Positions 16,585-24,875 of a stretch of DNA of 45,688 bases are shown here, piece by piece; position 1 is the first letter of the stretch; the number at the start of each line of letters is the position of its first letter. Position numbers and translations under genes: made by a program. This DNA comes from CAXXOK01 sp964497495 (GTDB lineage Bacteria > Bacillota > Clostridia > Christensenellales > Aristaeellaceae): positions 1-45,688 of the forward strand of contig CAZCCZ010000023.1 of the NCBI GenBank assembly GCA_964497495.1. The letters run 5' to 3'. The notes beneath the pieces were generated by a model. It saw only the letters and a program-made list of their open reading frames with translations. It had not been told where the DNA came from and searched no databases.

Positions 16585-18387
16585 ATGAACGTTTCCGAGT
16601 ATATTTTTAATTATTTCTTTCAAAAAGGCGTTGATACGGTTTTTATGATTACCGGTGGACAGGCGATGTTTTTGGACGACGCTGTTGGAAAGCATGGAGG
16701 CTACCACATTATTTGCAATCACCACGAGCAGGCTTGCACAATGGCGGCGGACGCATACGGCCGCATCAAGAACAAACCGGCTATTGCACTTGTTACGGCC
16801 GGGCCGGGAGCAGTCAACGCGATTAACGGCGTTGTTGGTGGATACACGGATTCTTCTCCGATGATCGTTATTTCCGGTCATACAAATCTTGCTTTCGTGA
16901 AGTACCAAAGCAGTACAAAAATAAGGCAATACGGCGTACAGGGGATCAATATTGGCCCGCTTGTCGAAAACGTCGTGAAATATTTCGTTTCCATCGATGA
17001 CACTCATAAGCTAGAGAAAATACTGGATACAGCTTATACTGCCGCCACTACGGGCCGTCCGGGTCCTGTATGGATAGAAGTTCCTCTGGATGTTCAAAAA
17101 GCGATCGTTCCCGAACAATATGAAGATGTTGCATCTCCAAATTTTGATTCCATACCTGCACTGGGCGATATTAAGCAAGCTGTTAAAACAACCTATCAGG
17201 AACTAGAAAAAGCAAAGCGGCCAGTTTTTTTAGTTGGGCAAGGCGTTAATCTAGCAAACGCAAGAAACGAGTTTTACGAGACGGTTACTAAGCTTCGTGT
17301 TCCGGTCATCACCGCCCGTCTTGGCATTGATTTGATTGAGTCCGATAGTGAATTATTTGTAGGCCGCCCAGGCAACTATGGCGAGCGCGCCGCTAACTTT
17401 GCAATTCAGAACGCCGATCTGATTATCGTCACCGGGTGCCGGCTTGCTTCATCCCTTATCGGGCATAATCCAGCGGAGTTTGGTAAACATGCGTACAAAA
17501 TCGTTGTGGACATTGATCCGGAAGAACTGAAAAAACCCGGATGTCATATTGATTATAAAGTTGAAGGGGATTGTAAGGATTATTACACATGGATGCTTGC
17601 ATATATGGATCATTATCGCATTCAACCTCAGGAGGAATGGATTGCGTTATGTAATATGTGGAAGAAAAAATATCCGGTTATACAGCCCGAGTACGTTGAT
17701 GAGAAGCCCGTTAATTCGTATTATTTCATCGATAGATTAAGCGCTTTAATTTCCCCGGACGTAATGATTACTGTCGATACCGGGTCTTGCTTTCATGTTG
17801 CCTGCCAAACGTGGAAGATTAAAAAAGGGCAGCGCTTTCTGACAACAGGTGGCATTTCCTCAATGGGATATTGGGTGGCGGGAATCGGCGCTTGTGCCGC
17901 TCGTAATTTTAAACAAACAGTTATCATTACGGGTGATGGCAGCCTGCAGATGAATATTCAGGAGTTTGCAACGATACGCGGCAACAACTTGCCAATAAAA
18001 GTATTCATTCTGAACAATAACGGCTATTTATTGATTCGTCATACTCAACATAATTTTATGGAGGATCGTTTCGTCGGGGAAGGCCCCAAAACAGGCGTGT
18101 GGTGCCCAGATAGTTTGAAAATTGCCGAGGCTTACGGTATCAAAGGCGTAAGAATTGATTCCGTGGATGATGTTGACGTTAAAATTAAAGAAGTGCTTGA
18201 CTATAAGGGCCCCGTTATTTGCGACGTAATGACGCCGGAATGGCAATTGCTCATTCCTCGTATATCTTCTGAAAAACTGCCTGATGGCACGCTGGTTTCT
18301 CATAAATATGAGGATATGTTTCCATTCCTACCGCAAGAGGAGTTATATGAAAATATGATATCGGATAGAGAGCAGGGATTATTATGA
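16585..18387 (+). CDS. Thiamine-diphosphate enzyme, acetolactate synthase-like, candidate sugar-branching enzyme
   Basis: A 600-residue ThDP enzyme with the three-domain layout of acetolactate synthase. The pyrimidine-binding domain has the catalytic glutamate E48 in NHHEQACTMAADAYGR and VTAGPGAVNAI; the middle domain is FAD/NAD-like; the ThDP-magnesium motif runs from GDGSLQMN (about 450-457) to NNNGY near 478-482. A strong ribosome site (GGGAGGG) lies before the ATG at 16585. The known relative by context is YerE, which adds a two-carbon unit from pyruvate to CDP-4-keto-3,6-dideoxyglucose in yersiniose synthesis. Here an aldolase/dehydrogenase pair sits directly upstream, so the donor may be the longer 2-oxo acid they make. 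The C-terminal 90 residues (WCPDSLKIAEAYGIKGV onward) could be substrate-specific. Ordinary acetolactate synthase is less likely because no small subunit or ilv gene is near. Confidence 0.82.
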   Translation: MNVSEYIFNYFFQKGVDTVFMITGGQAMFLDDAVGKHGGYHIICNHHEQACTMAADAYGRIKNKPAIALVTAGPGAVNAINGVVGGYTDSSPMIVISGHTNLAFVKYQSSTKIRQYGVQGINIGPLVENVVKYFVSIDDTHKLEKILDTAYTAATTGRPGPVWIEVPLDVQKAIVPEQYEDVASPNFDSIPALGDIKQAVKTTYQELEKAKRPVFLVGQGVNLANARNEFYETVTKLRVPVITARLGIDLIESDSELFVGRPGNYGERAANFAIQNADLIIVTGCRLASSLIGHNPAEFGKHAYKIVVDIDPEELKKPGCHIDYKVEGDCKDYYTWMLAYMDHYRIQPQEEWIALCNMWKKKYPVIQPEYVDEKPVNSYYFIDRLSALISPDVMITVDTGSCFHVACQTWKIKKGQRFLTTGGISSMGYWVAGIGACAARNFKQTVIITGDGSLQMNIQEFATIRGNNLPIKVFILNNNGYLLIRHTQHNFMEDRFVGEGPKTGVWCPDSLKIAEAYGIKGVRIDSVDDVDVKIKEVLDYKGPVICDVMTPEWQLLIPRISSEKLPDGTLVSHKYEDMFPFLPQEELYENMISDREQGLL

Positions 18388-19301
18388 GCCGGGCGGTAGT
18401 AACCGGCGCAACCAGCATGCTCGGCGCTGCCTGCATTGAGGCATTAATTAATAATCGCACCGAGGTACTGGCGATCATCAGGCCGGGGACCAAAAGACGT
18501 AATCGATTGCCTGATTCTGAATTGATATCCATAATCGAGTGTGATATTGACAAGATGGATCAGTTGTCAACTCTCGACATACAGTATGATCTATTCTTTC
18601 ATTTTGCGTGGACGGGGACATCCCATGCCGACAGAAACAATCCGACTGAACAAAACCGAAACATCGGTTATGTGCTTCAAGCCATTGAGCTTGCAAAGCG
18701 GCTTGGATGTCGCCGCTTCATTGGAGTAGGATCACAAGCAGAATATGGCCCGGCCACAGAAAGATTATCACCGGGTTCCGCTGTACGTCCGATACTGGCG
18801 TACGGAATTGCTAAATATTGTGCTGGTAGGCTCGGCGCGCTGTTATGTTCGCAAATCGCCCTGGAGTTCATATGGGTACGCGTTTTCAGCGTATACGGCC
18901 CATATGATAATGACTTTACTTTTATTAACAGACTGCTTGAGCAGTTACAGGCGGGAAAGATAATGCCTATGACGGCTGGTGATCAGTTATGGGATTATCT
19001 TTACAGCGAGGATGCGGGAGAAGCGTTTCGGCTGATTGGAGATAATGGGAGAGATCAAGCCATCTACTGTCTCGGCAGCGGGAAGGCGTATCCTCTGAAA
19101 GAATACGTGGAGATCATTGGAAGCGCGTATCATAAAGATATTAGTGATTGCCTTGGAAAGATACCATATCCCAATGGTCAAATCGAAAATCTACAGGCTG
19201 ACATTCAGACGTTAACAGAAGACACAGGGTTTTTACCGAGAATATCGTTTGACGATGGTATTAGAAGAACAATAGCTTGGAAACGAGGAAAGAGAGAATG
19301 A
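18384..19301 (+). CDS. NAD(P)-dependent epimerase/dehydratase (extended SDR)
   Basis: A 305-residue extended SDR. It has the cofactor site GATSMLG at residues 8-14, FHFAWTGTSHADRNN in the middle, VGSQAEYG, and the catalytic pair Y140/K144 in YGIAK. It starts in an ATGA overlap with the ThDP gene and its own TGA overlaps the next ATG, so it belongs to the same message. By position it could play the part that YerF has in yersiniose synthesis, reducing the ketone of the newly added branch, or it could epimerise the sugar. Which ketone it reduces cannot be read from sequence. Confidence 0.85.
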   Translation: MSRAVVTGATSMLGAACIEALINNRTEVLAIIRPGTKRRNRLPDSELISIIECDIDKMDQLSTLDIQYDLFFHFAWTGTSHADRNNPTEQNRNIGYVLQAIELAKRLGCRRFIGVGSQAEYGPATERLSPGSAVRPILAYGIAKYCAGRLGALLCSQIALEFIWVRVFSVYGPYDNDFTFINRLLEQLQAGKIMPMTAGDQLWDYLYSEDAGEAFRLIGDNGRDQAIYCLGSGKAYPLKEYVEIIGSAYHKDISDCLGKIPYPNGQIENLQADIQTLTEDTGFLPRISFDDGIRRTIAWKRGKRE

Positions 19302-20233
19302 GAAGAGTGTCGGTCTTAATTCCCACCTATAACGAGGAAGCAAATGTCGTGCCGCTACATGATGAGCTTTGCGCCTGCTTCGCTGAAAATTTGCCAGATT
19401 ATACATACGATATTATTTTTATCGACAACAAATCAACGGATAATACGCGTAATCTGTTACGCAACCTGTGTAGTAAAGACTCAAATACCAAAGCTATTTT
19501 CAATATTATGAACTTTGGGCAGTTTAACAGCCCTTATTATGGATTATGCCAGACAACTGGCGATTGCTCGATTTTGATGTGCGCGGACTTTCAAGATCCC
19601 ATACCAATGATTCCCCAAATGATACACAAATGGGAGGAAGGATATAAAGTTATTTGCGCGATCAAGAAAACCAGCAAAGAAAGCAAAGTACTTTACTTCA
19701 TGCGTTCGATGTATTACAGGGCGATTAAAAAAATGAGCCCCGTCAAACAAATTGAGCACTTTACCGGTTTTGGCTTATATGATAAGAGTTTTATCAATGT
19801 CTTGCAGAATCTTCATGATCCAATGCCATTTTTACGAGGAGTCGTAGCAGAATTTGCTCCGGATCATTATGAGATTCCCTACGAGCAGCAAAAACGCCGC
19901 GCCGGAAAGACGCACAATAACTGGTACACGCTGTACGACGCCGCCATGCTGTCCTTTACGTCCTATACGAAGATCGGCCTTCGGCTCGCCGTGTTTATCG
20001 GGTTTCTCGTGGCCGCGGTCAGCATACTCATCGGGCTCGTCTATCTGGCGATGAAGCTGGTCATGTGGGACCGCTTCATCGCAGGGCAGGCGCCGCAGAT
20101 GATCGGCATGTTTTTCCTGGGCGGCGTGCAGCTGTTCTTCATCGGGTTGATCGGCGAATATATCATGAGCATCAATAACCGCGTGATGAACCGGCCGCTG
20201 GTCGTCGAGGAAGAAAGGATCAACTTTAAATAA
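19298..20233 (+). CDS. GtrB/DPM1-like polyprenyl-phosphate glycosyltransferase
   Basis: A 311-residue GT2 enzyme with two C-terminal membrane helices, the layout of bactoprenol-phosphate glucosyltransferase GtrB. The N-terminus reads VSVLIPTYNEEANVVPL; the metal motif is D97 in CADFQDP, the form usual in GtrB; helices lie at about residues 230-258 and 268-297. It should load a nucleotide sugar onto polyprenyl phosphate on the cytoplasmic side for GtrA to flip. The start is the ATG at 19298 in an ATGA overlap, with GAGGAAAG upstream; a TTG at 19277 would lie before this site. From about 19890 the sequence becomes clearly GC-rich, while the first two thirds are AT-rich like the genes before it, so the gene looks like a mosaic. 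Confidence 0.9.
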   Translation: MRRVSVLIPTYNEEANVVPLHDELCACFAENLPDYTYDIIFIDNKSTDNTRNLLRNLCSKDSNTKAIFNIMNFGQFNSPYYGLCQTTGDCSILMCADFQDPIPMIPQMIHKWEEGYKVICAIKKTSKESKVLYFMRSMYYRAIKKMSPVKQIEHFTGFGLYDKSFINVLQNLHDPMPFLRGVVAEFAPDHYEIPYEQQKRRAGKTHNNWYTLYDAAMLSFTSYTKIGLRLAVFIGFLVAAVSILIGLVYLAMKLVMWDRFIAGQAPQMIGMFFLGGVQLFFIGLIGEYIMSINNRVMNRPLVVEEERINFK

Positions 20234-20310
20234 TACCCGCCCGCGACCGTATCGGGCTACGGCAGCCCGCCGGCAAGGCCGCCGTGCAACATCCCGGAGG
20301 CGAGCAACGG

Positions 20311-21342
20311 ATGGTTCGGATCAAACATTATATCGATTGCTATATCCCGGTCACGACGTGCAACCTGCGTTGTTCGTATTGTTACGTAGCCCAGCAGGGA
20401 CTTTTCAACCGGCAGGTTCCGAAGTTCGAACATACCGCCCGGGAAATCAGGAACGGTCTTTCCCGGGAACGGATGGGCGGAACGTGCGTGATCAACCTGT
20501 GTGCAGGCGGAGAAACCCTGATCCCTTCCCAGGTGATCGATATCGCCGGGGAACTGTTGGCGGAAGGGCATTATGTGGCAATCGTGACAAACGGACTGCT
20601 CGGCAAGAGAATCGGGCAGTTGGCTGCGCTGCCGCCGGAAGCCCGGCATCATTTGTTCGTCAAGTTCTCCTTTCATTATCTGGAACTGAAACGGTTGAAC
20701 GCCTTTGAAACATTCTTTGCCAACGTCGACACGATACGCCGTGCGGAGATATCCTTTACGGTTGAACTGACGCCCTGCGACGAAGAGATTCCGCTGATCC
20801 CGGAGATTCAGCAAACGTGCCTGGATCGGCTGGGCGCGCTGTGCCACGTGACCATCGCGCGTTCCGACGTCGATCCGGAGAACCGAATCCCGCATCTGTC
20901 GAAGCTCCCGTTCGACGAGTACCTGAAAACGTGGAGTTCCTTCGATTCTCCGCTGTTTGATTTTAAAGCCTCGATTTTTTACCAGCATCGAAACGAGTTC
21001 TGCTACGCCGGGGATTGGACGCTTTACGTCCACCTGGGAACCGGAGACGTTACGCAATGCTACTGCGGTAAGAAGCTCGGCAACATTTTCAGTAGCTTCC
21101 GGCTTGAGGCGGTCGGCACCGGCTGCACGCAGGCTCATTGCTATAACGGCCACGCATGGCTTGCTTTCGGCGATATTCCGGAGCTGAAAACGCCCACGTA
21201 TGCGGAAATGAGGAACCGGGTCGATGCTTCCGGGAGGGAGTGGCTCGGGCCCGAGGTGAAGGCGGCGTTCAGCGCGAAACTGAAGGACGGCAACCGCCGT
21301 TATTCCTTCTGGAAGAAACGGCGGATTCAAAACGGCCTGTAA
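20311..21342 (+). CDS. Radical SAM protein with extra C-terminal cysteines
   Basis: A 343-residue radical SAM enzyme. The 4Fe-4S/SAM motif is C17-x3-C21-x2-C24 in TTCNLRCSYC, followed by NLCAGGETL (the GGE SAM-binding motif) and IVTNGLL. The C-terminal third has further cysteines (NEFCYAGDW, QCYCGKKLG, AHCYNGHAWL), resembling a SPASM or twitch-type auxiliary cluster. The ATG at 20311 follows GGAGG at 20295-20299; an earlier GTG at 20284 lies before that site. It follows the GtrB gene by 77 bases in the same direction and is closed by the terminator at 21417-21472, so it is probably the last gene of the glycan operon. Radical SAM enzymes occur in glycan loci, but the substrate is unknown. Confidence 0.85.
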   Translation: MVRIKHYIDCYIPVTTCNLRCSYCYVAQQGLFNRQVPKFEHTAREIRNGLSRERMGGTCVINLCAGGETLIPSQVIDIAGELLAEGHYVAIVTNGLLGKRIGQLAALPPEARHHLFVKFSFHYLELKRLNAFETFFANVDTIRRAEISFTVELTPCDEEIPLIPEIQQTCLDRLGALCHVTIARSDVDPENRIPHLSKLPFDEYLKTWSSFDSPLFDFKASIFYQHRNEFCYAGDWTLYVHLGTGDVTQCYCGKKLGNIFSSFRLEAVGTGCTQAHCYNGHAWLAFGDIPELKTPTYAEMRNRVDASGREWLGPEVKAAFSAKLKDGNRRYSFWKKRRIQNGL

Positions 21343-21416
21343 CAGCGGACGCTTCCGTTAACAGGACGCGTGCGTAACGGGCCTGTAACGGACGGCGTCG
21401 CCGCAACGCGGACAGG

Positions 21417-21472
21417 CGGGACGGGAAAAGAAACGGGGCGACTAAAGCCGCCCCGTTTCTTTTCCCGTCCCG
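21417..21472. terminator. Two-way intrinsic terminator with a 24-base perfect stem
   Basis: Bases 21417-21440 and 21449-21472 are perfect inverted repeats with an eight-base loop. The inner part is a GC stem flanked by an A-rich arm on the left and a T-rich arm (TTTCTTTT) on the right, so it can end transcription in both directions: the glycan operon from the left and the YfhO gene from the right. The YfhO stop codon (21442-21444 on the minus strand) lies in the loop, so the right arm also codes for the last residues of YfhO. Confidence 0.9.
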
Positions 21473-23997
21473 TTCCGTCTTCGCGGTTTGAACAGGCGCA
21501 GGCCGCCGCCGCGATATGAAAGCATCCACAGGATACACAGGATCAGGCTCGCGAGGCTGACGACGGCGCCGGGAACGAGCCCGGCGGGAACGTAGCGGAA
21601 CTCCACGTGATGGGCGCCGGGCTCCAGATTCACGGCTAGAAGGGCTTCGTACCGGCTGGCGGTCTCCCGCTTCCGGCCGTCCACCCAAACGGACCATCCC
21701 CGGTCATAGGGCACCGTAAGCAACAGCTGGGTATATTGACCGTCGGCCGTAACGTCGAGGCTCAGGTGGGAAGCGGTGTCGCTTTTCACCTCGTATGCGC
21801 GGGCGGCCAATTGCCGGTATCCGCGGGCCAGCTCCTCGATATGGAAAACGGCGAACAGCGGCTCGGCACCCGTGCCGGACCACATTTTCAGCCGGTACGT
21901 GGTATCGACGGGGGAGACCGGTAGCAGTACGCAGCCCTGGAAACGGGCGTTATCCTGCCCCGGCAGGTCGTTCAGGTAATAGTAGCCGCCGGAGGACGAC
22001 AGGTAAATTCTCTCGCCCGCGGCAACCGGGAACTCAGCGTAGACGAACCCGCCGTCGTCCTTGGTGACGGTCGCTTCCAGCGGCACGAACGCCCGGATGT
22101 CCGCCCCGGTCAGGTCGGACAGAATCGCGTTCTGGGTCAGGAACGGGTTTCCCGAATCCAGCGCCGCGTCGCTCATGCCGGGAACCAGCATCGCCAGCGG
22201 AAGCGCGTACGGGTTTTGATACGCGGTGATCTTCCCATTTGTCCAGAGCGCCGTATACTCGGCCGGAAGACCCTCAAGCGACGCATCCGGGTCGAACAGG
22301 ATATATTTGACGCCCAGCAGGCTGTCGAGCACGGGGGTCGTGCCGCTGCCGTACAGAATGCGCAGATAACTGTGATAGAGGCCAATTTGGTCCGCGAACC
22401 GGGAGACGGCGGTGTTGACCGCGGAACTGTAATGGCTCAGCCCGGGATAATCCAGCGAAAGGGACTCGTTATCGCTGTAATGGTAATTCTTCTCGATCCG
22501 GTATAAGCCGCCGGATTCCGGGTCGGAATCCAGGAGTCTCCGAAGATCGCTCGAGTTTTCGCCGATGTTGGCGGCGTATTGCCCGACGGTCAGGTCCGCC
22601 ACGGCGCTCATGCGGTGATAACCCATGTAGGCGTTCACGCACAGACCCGCCACCTGCATGGCGCAAACCAACGCGCAGGCGGCGCGCCTGTAACGTGTCG
22701 CCGAAGGGCGAACGAGGATCAGGCAGGTTGCGATCCACACGAACACGTCCATCAGGATCGTTTCATAAGCAAGATAATTGATGATTTCGTCCCTGAAAGC
22801 AATCGCCGTAAAGGCGATCATGCCGAGGCACAGGCCGACCACGCGCCGGCGGAAGGAACCCGCGGCGGGACGGGGAAGCGCCAGATACCCCCGCACAGCC
22901 AGATCGATAAGGACAAAACTGAACAGGAAGGAAAACCGGGCGGGGAGGCAGTTGGGAAAATCGCCGCCGTGCCAAAGCAGATAGACCGGCCTAACGATGA
23001 AGCTGACCAGCAGCACGCACGGAAGAATCGCGCCGACGAGCCTTTTACGAAAAGGCACGCCCGAATTGAGAAAGTAACCCGCGGCCAGAATCAGCACGGG
23101 GATACCCACGTAATAATTCGGCTGTCCGTAGCACAACTGGTCGTAGCTTACGGCGCCGGTATAAGCCTTGAGAAGGATGGAGAACAGCGAACTGACCCGC
23201 GTTACGGGCTCCCCGGCAAGGCTGAAAAGGCTGTATCCGCCGGAAACCGCCAGAAACGCCGGAACCAGCATCACGCCGGCCAGCCCCGCCGCCAGCAGCG
23301 ATGAACCCACGAAAACCCCGGCCGCGCGCAGCGCTCGTTTGTCTTCCAGCGCAAGGGTCACGGCGAACAGGACGGAAAACAGGCAAACCATGAAGCCGAT
23401 GTAGAAATTGCAGAACAGCGCGTAAGCCAGCGAGAAAATGTAGACGAAAGGTTTCTTCCGCTCGCCGATCCGCCGCAGGCCCAGCGCGACCAGCGGCAGC
23501 ACCGCCACGCTGTCCATCCACATCACGCACCAGCCGTAAACGGCCACGTACCCCATGAGCGCGTACGTTACGGCAAACAGCAGCCCCCGGTAGCCGAGGC
23601 GGTACGTATGGCGAAGGTAAGCCGCCATGCTTACGCCCGCCAGCCCGATTTTGACCAGCACCAGAAGGCTGTAGGTCAGGGGGAGATCAGTTTCTTTAAA
23701 CAGGACGAGAAGCAGATTCCACGGGCTGGCCAGATAGTACGACGCCAGGCCCGCCGTTCCGCTGCCGAGCGCGGCGCTGAATGTATAAAAGGGGTCGGAC
23801 CGGCCCAGAAGCACCCTTCGCAGCGCCGCCAGAAAATCCGAGTACTGCCCGTTGGCGTCCCATACAAGCAGCGTGCGGGAGCCGAAGGGAACGATGCGGC
23901 AAACGAGCATGACCGCCATATAGAGAAAAACGGGAATGAAGAAAGCCAACGGATACAGCACCGCGTCGGACGATCCGTTGGATTTTGTGTTCTTCAC
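21442..23997 (-). CDS. YfhO family polytopic membrane protein
   Basis: An 851-residue membrane protein with twelve or more helices in the first 500 residues and a large outer domain of beta type before one last helix, the layout of YfhO proteins. Visible marks are DANGQYSDFLAAL in the first outer loop, YYLASPWNLLLVLF, and the outer region ending with FRYVPAGLVPGA before the last helix. YfhO proteins are GT-C-like; in Firmicutes YfhO is linked to glycosylation of lipoteichoic acid or related polymers. I chose GTG at 23997 because GGAGGG lies eight bases before it. Longer starts are excluded: the furthest one lies in the -35 box of its promoter. It is transcribed alone, towards the glycan operon. 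Confidence 0.85.
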   Translation of the reverse strand: MKNTKSNGSSDAVLYPLAFFIPVFLYMAVMLVCRIVPFGSRTLLVWDANGQYSDFLAALRRVLLGRSDPFYTFSAALGSGTAGLASYYLASPWNLLLVLFKETDLPLTYSLLVLVKIGLAGVSMAAYLRHTYRLGYRGLLFAVTYALMGYVAVYGWCVMWMDSVAVLPLVALGLRRIGERKKPFVYIFSLAYALFCNFYIGFMVCLFSVLFAVTLALEDKRALRAAGVFVGSSLLAAGLAGVMLVPAFLAVSGGYSLFSLAGEPVTRVSSLFSILLKAYTGAVSYDQLCYGQPNYYVGIPVLILAAGYFLNSGVPFRKRLVGAILPCVLLVSFIVRPVYLLWHGGDFPNCLPARFSFLFSFVLIDLAVRGYLALPRPAAGSFRRRVVGLCLGMIAFTAIAFRDEIINYLAYETILMDVFVWIATCLILVRPSATRYRRAACALVCAMQVAGLCVNAYMGYHRMSAVADLTVGQYAANIGENSSDLRRLLDSDPESGGLYRIEKNYHYSDNESLSLDYPGLSHYSSAVNTAVSRFADQIGLYHSYLRILYGSGTTPVLDSLLGVKYILFDPDASLEGLPAEYTALWTNGKITAYQNPYALPLAMLVPGMSDAALDSGNPFLTQNAILSDLTGADIRAFVPLEATVTKDDGGFVYAEFPVAAGERIYLSSSGGYYYLNDLPGQDNARFQGCVLLPVSPVDTTYRLKMWSGTGAEPLFAVFHIEELARGYRQLAARAYEVKSDTASHLSLDVTADGQYTQLLLTVPYDRGWSVWVDGRKRETASRYEALLAVNLEPGAHHVEFRYVPAGLVPGAVVSLASLILCILWMLSYRGGGLRLFKPRRRNGTGKETGRL

Positions 23998-24028
23998 TTC
24001 GGAACCCTCCAGCATAGCGGATAAATAC

Positions 24029-24057
24029 AATATAGCCCCGTCGCCAGACGTTGTCAA
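24029..24057 (-). promoter_or_regulatory. Consensus sigma-A promoter of the YfhO gene
   Basis: On the minus strand TTGACA (24052-24057) and TATATT (24029-24034) are 17 bases apart. Transcription should start near 24022, only about 25 bases before the GTG start at 23997, leaving room for just the GGAGGG ribosome site. This settles the start choice for the gene. Confidence 0.85.
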
Positions 24058-24256
24058 CAGAACGATCTTCGTGGCCGCGCCGTTCGGACGGTGCGGGCGT
24101 CGGACGCGATAATAAAACCCGCGCGGACCGAAACTGCCGGAAGCGGCGTTCCGTTTTCCGCCGGAACGTAAACGCCGCGATTGATTGCTTCTACGGCCCG
24201 CAAGTTTTTGCCACGCGCCCGGAAACAGTTTATTTTCGTTATGCCCCCGAAACTCG

Positions 24257-24285
24257 TTGACGCGGAATCAAACGCGATATATGAT
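24257..24285 (+). promoter_or_regulatory. Sigma-A promoter of the small secreted protein gene
   Basis: TTGACG (24257-24262) and TATGAT (24280-24285) are 17 bases apart, each one mismatch from consensus. The start of transcription should be near 24292, about 35 bases before the ATG. Confidence 0.75.
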
Positions 24286-24326
24286 GGACACTGCGTGTAA
24301 ACGTAAATAACGGAGGTATTGATTCC

Positions 24327-24839
24327 ATGAGAAAAGCACTTGCCCTGTTCCTGACCCTCGTGATGCTCACCCTGATCACCGGTGCCATGGCTGAAAACAA
24401 CACGGACGTACAGGAAGTCGCTCCCATTGAAAACGGTACGGTGGTGCCCTTTACGGACCATCATTTCCAGATCACGCTCCCCTCGGACTGGAACGTGCTC
24501 GAAATTTCCGAGGAGCAGGCCGCCGCGGGGATTATTTACAGCTGCGCGAATCCTGAAGGCACGCGCTCCTTTACGGTCGCCTACACCGCGCTCGACGCGG
24601 CGACGGATATGGATTCCGTAACCGCAGCGCTTGCCGCCGAGTATCAGAATGTTCAACAGCTGACGATTAACGATATCCCTTTCGTCAGCTATGATATCGC
24701 CGAGAACGACGTAACTGGCATCGCAACCCTGGACGCTTCCGGTGCGGGCATGTACCAGTTCGTGTTTTATCCCGCTTCCGACGCGGACTACGGCACCTTA
24801 GCCCTTCAAATTGCCGCATCCATCACATCCATCGAGTAA
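24327..24839 (+). CDS. Small secreted protein, possibly PsbP/DcrB-like
   Basis: A 170-residue exported protein. Residues 1-22 are a signal peptide (MRKALALFLTLVMLTLITGA, then cleavage after AMA), with no lipobox cysteine. The mature part has a strand-rich pattern (HFQITLPSDWNVLEISEE at about 48-65, then alternating hydrophobic strands) reminiscent of the PsbP/DcrB fold, where short proteins bind at membranes. That likeness is only by eye. A ribosome site GGAGG lies ten bases before the ATG. It is a single-gene unit, with its own promoter upstream and a hairpin downstream shared with the convergent lacI-type gene. Confidence 0.8.
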   Translation: MRKALALFLTLVMLTLITGAMAENNTDVQEVAPIENGTVVPFTDHHFQITLPSDWNVLEISEEQAAAGIIYSCANPEGTRSFTVAYTALDAATDMDSVTAALAAEYQNVQQLTINDIPFVSYDIAENDVTGIATLDASGAGMYQFVFYPASDADYGTLALQIAASITSIE

Positions 24840-24875
24840 AGGGCGGTTCGAGCCGTCCGTAAAACCTGTCCGTTT

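Noticed and set aside
16585..18387. Biosynthetic acetolactate synthase (ilvB) for branched amino acids
   Set aside because: No regulatory subunit, ilvC or ilvD nearby, and it is embedded by overlaps in a CDP-sugar operon.
22579..23304. 241-codon open frame opposite the YfhO gene
   Set aside because: It lies entirely on the other strand of a clear membrane-protein gene and its product is a charged, H/R/Q-rich mirror sequence, the usual antisense shadow.
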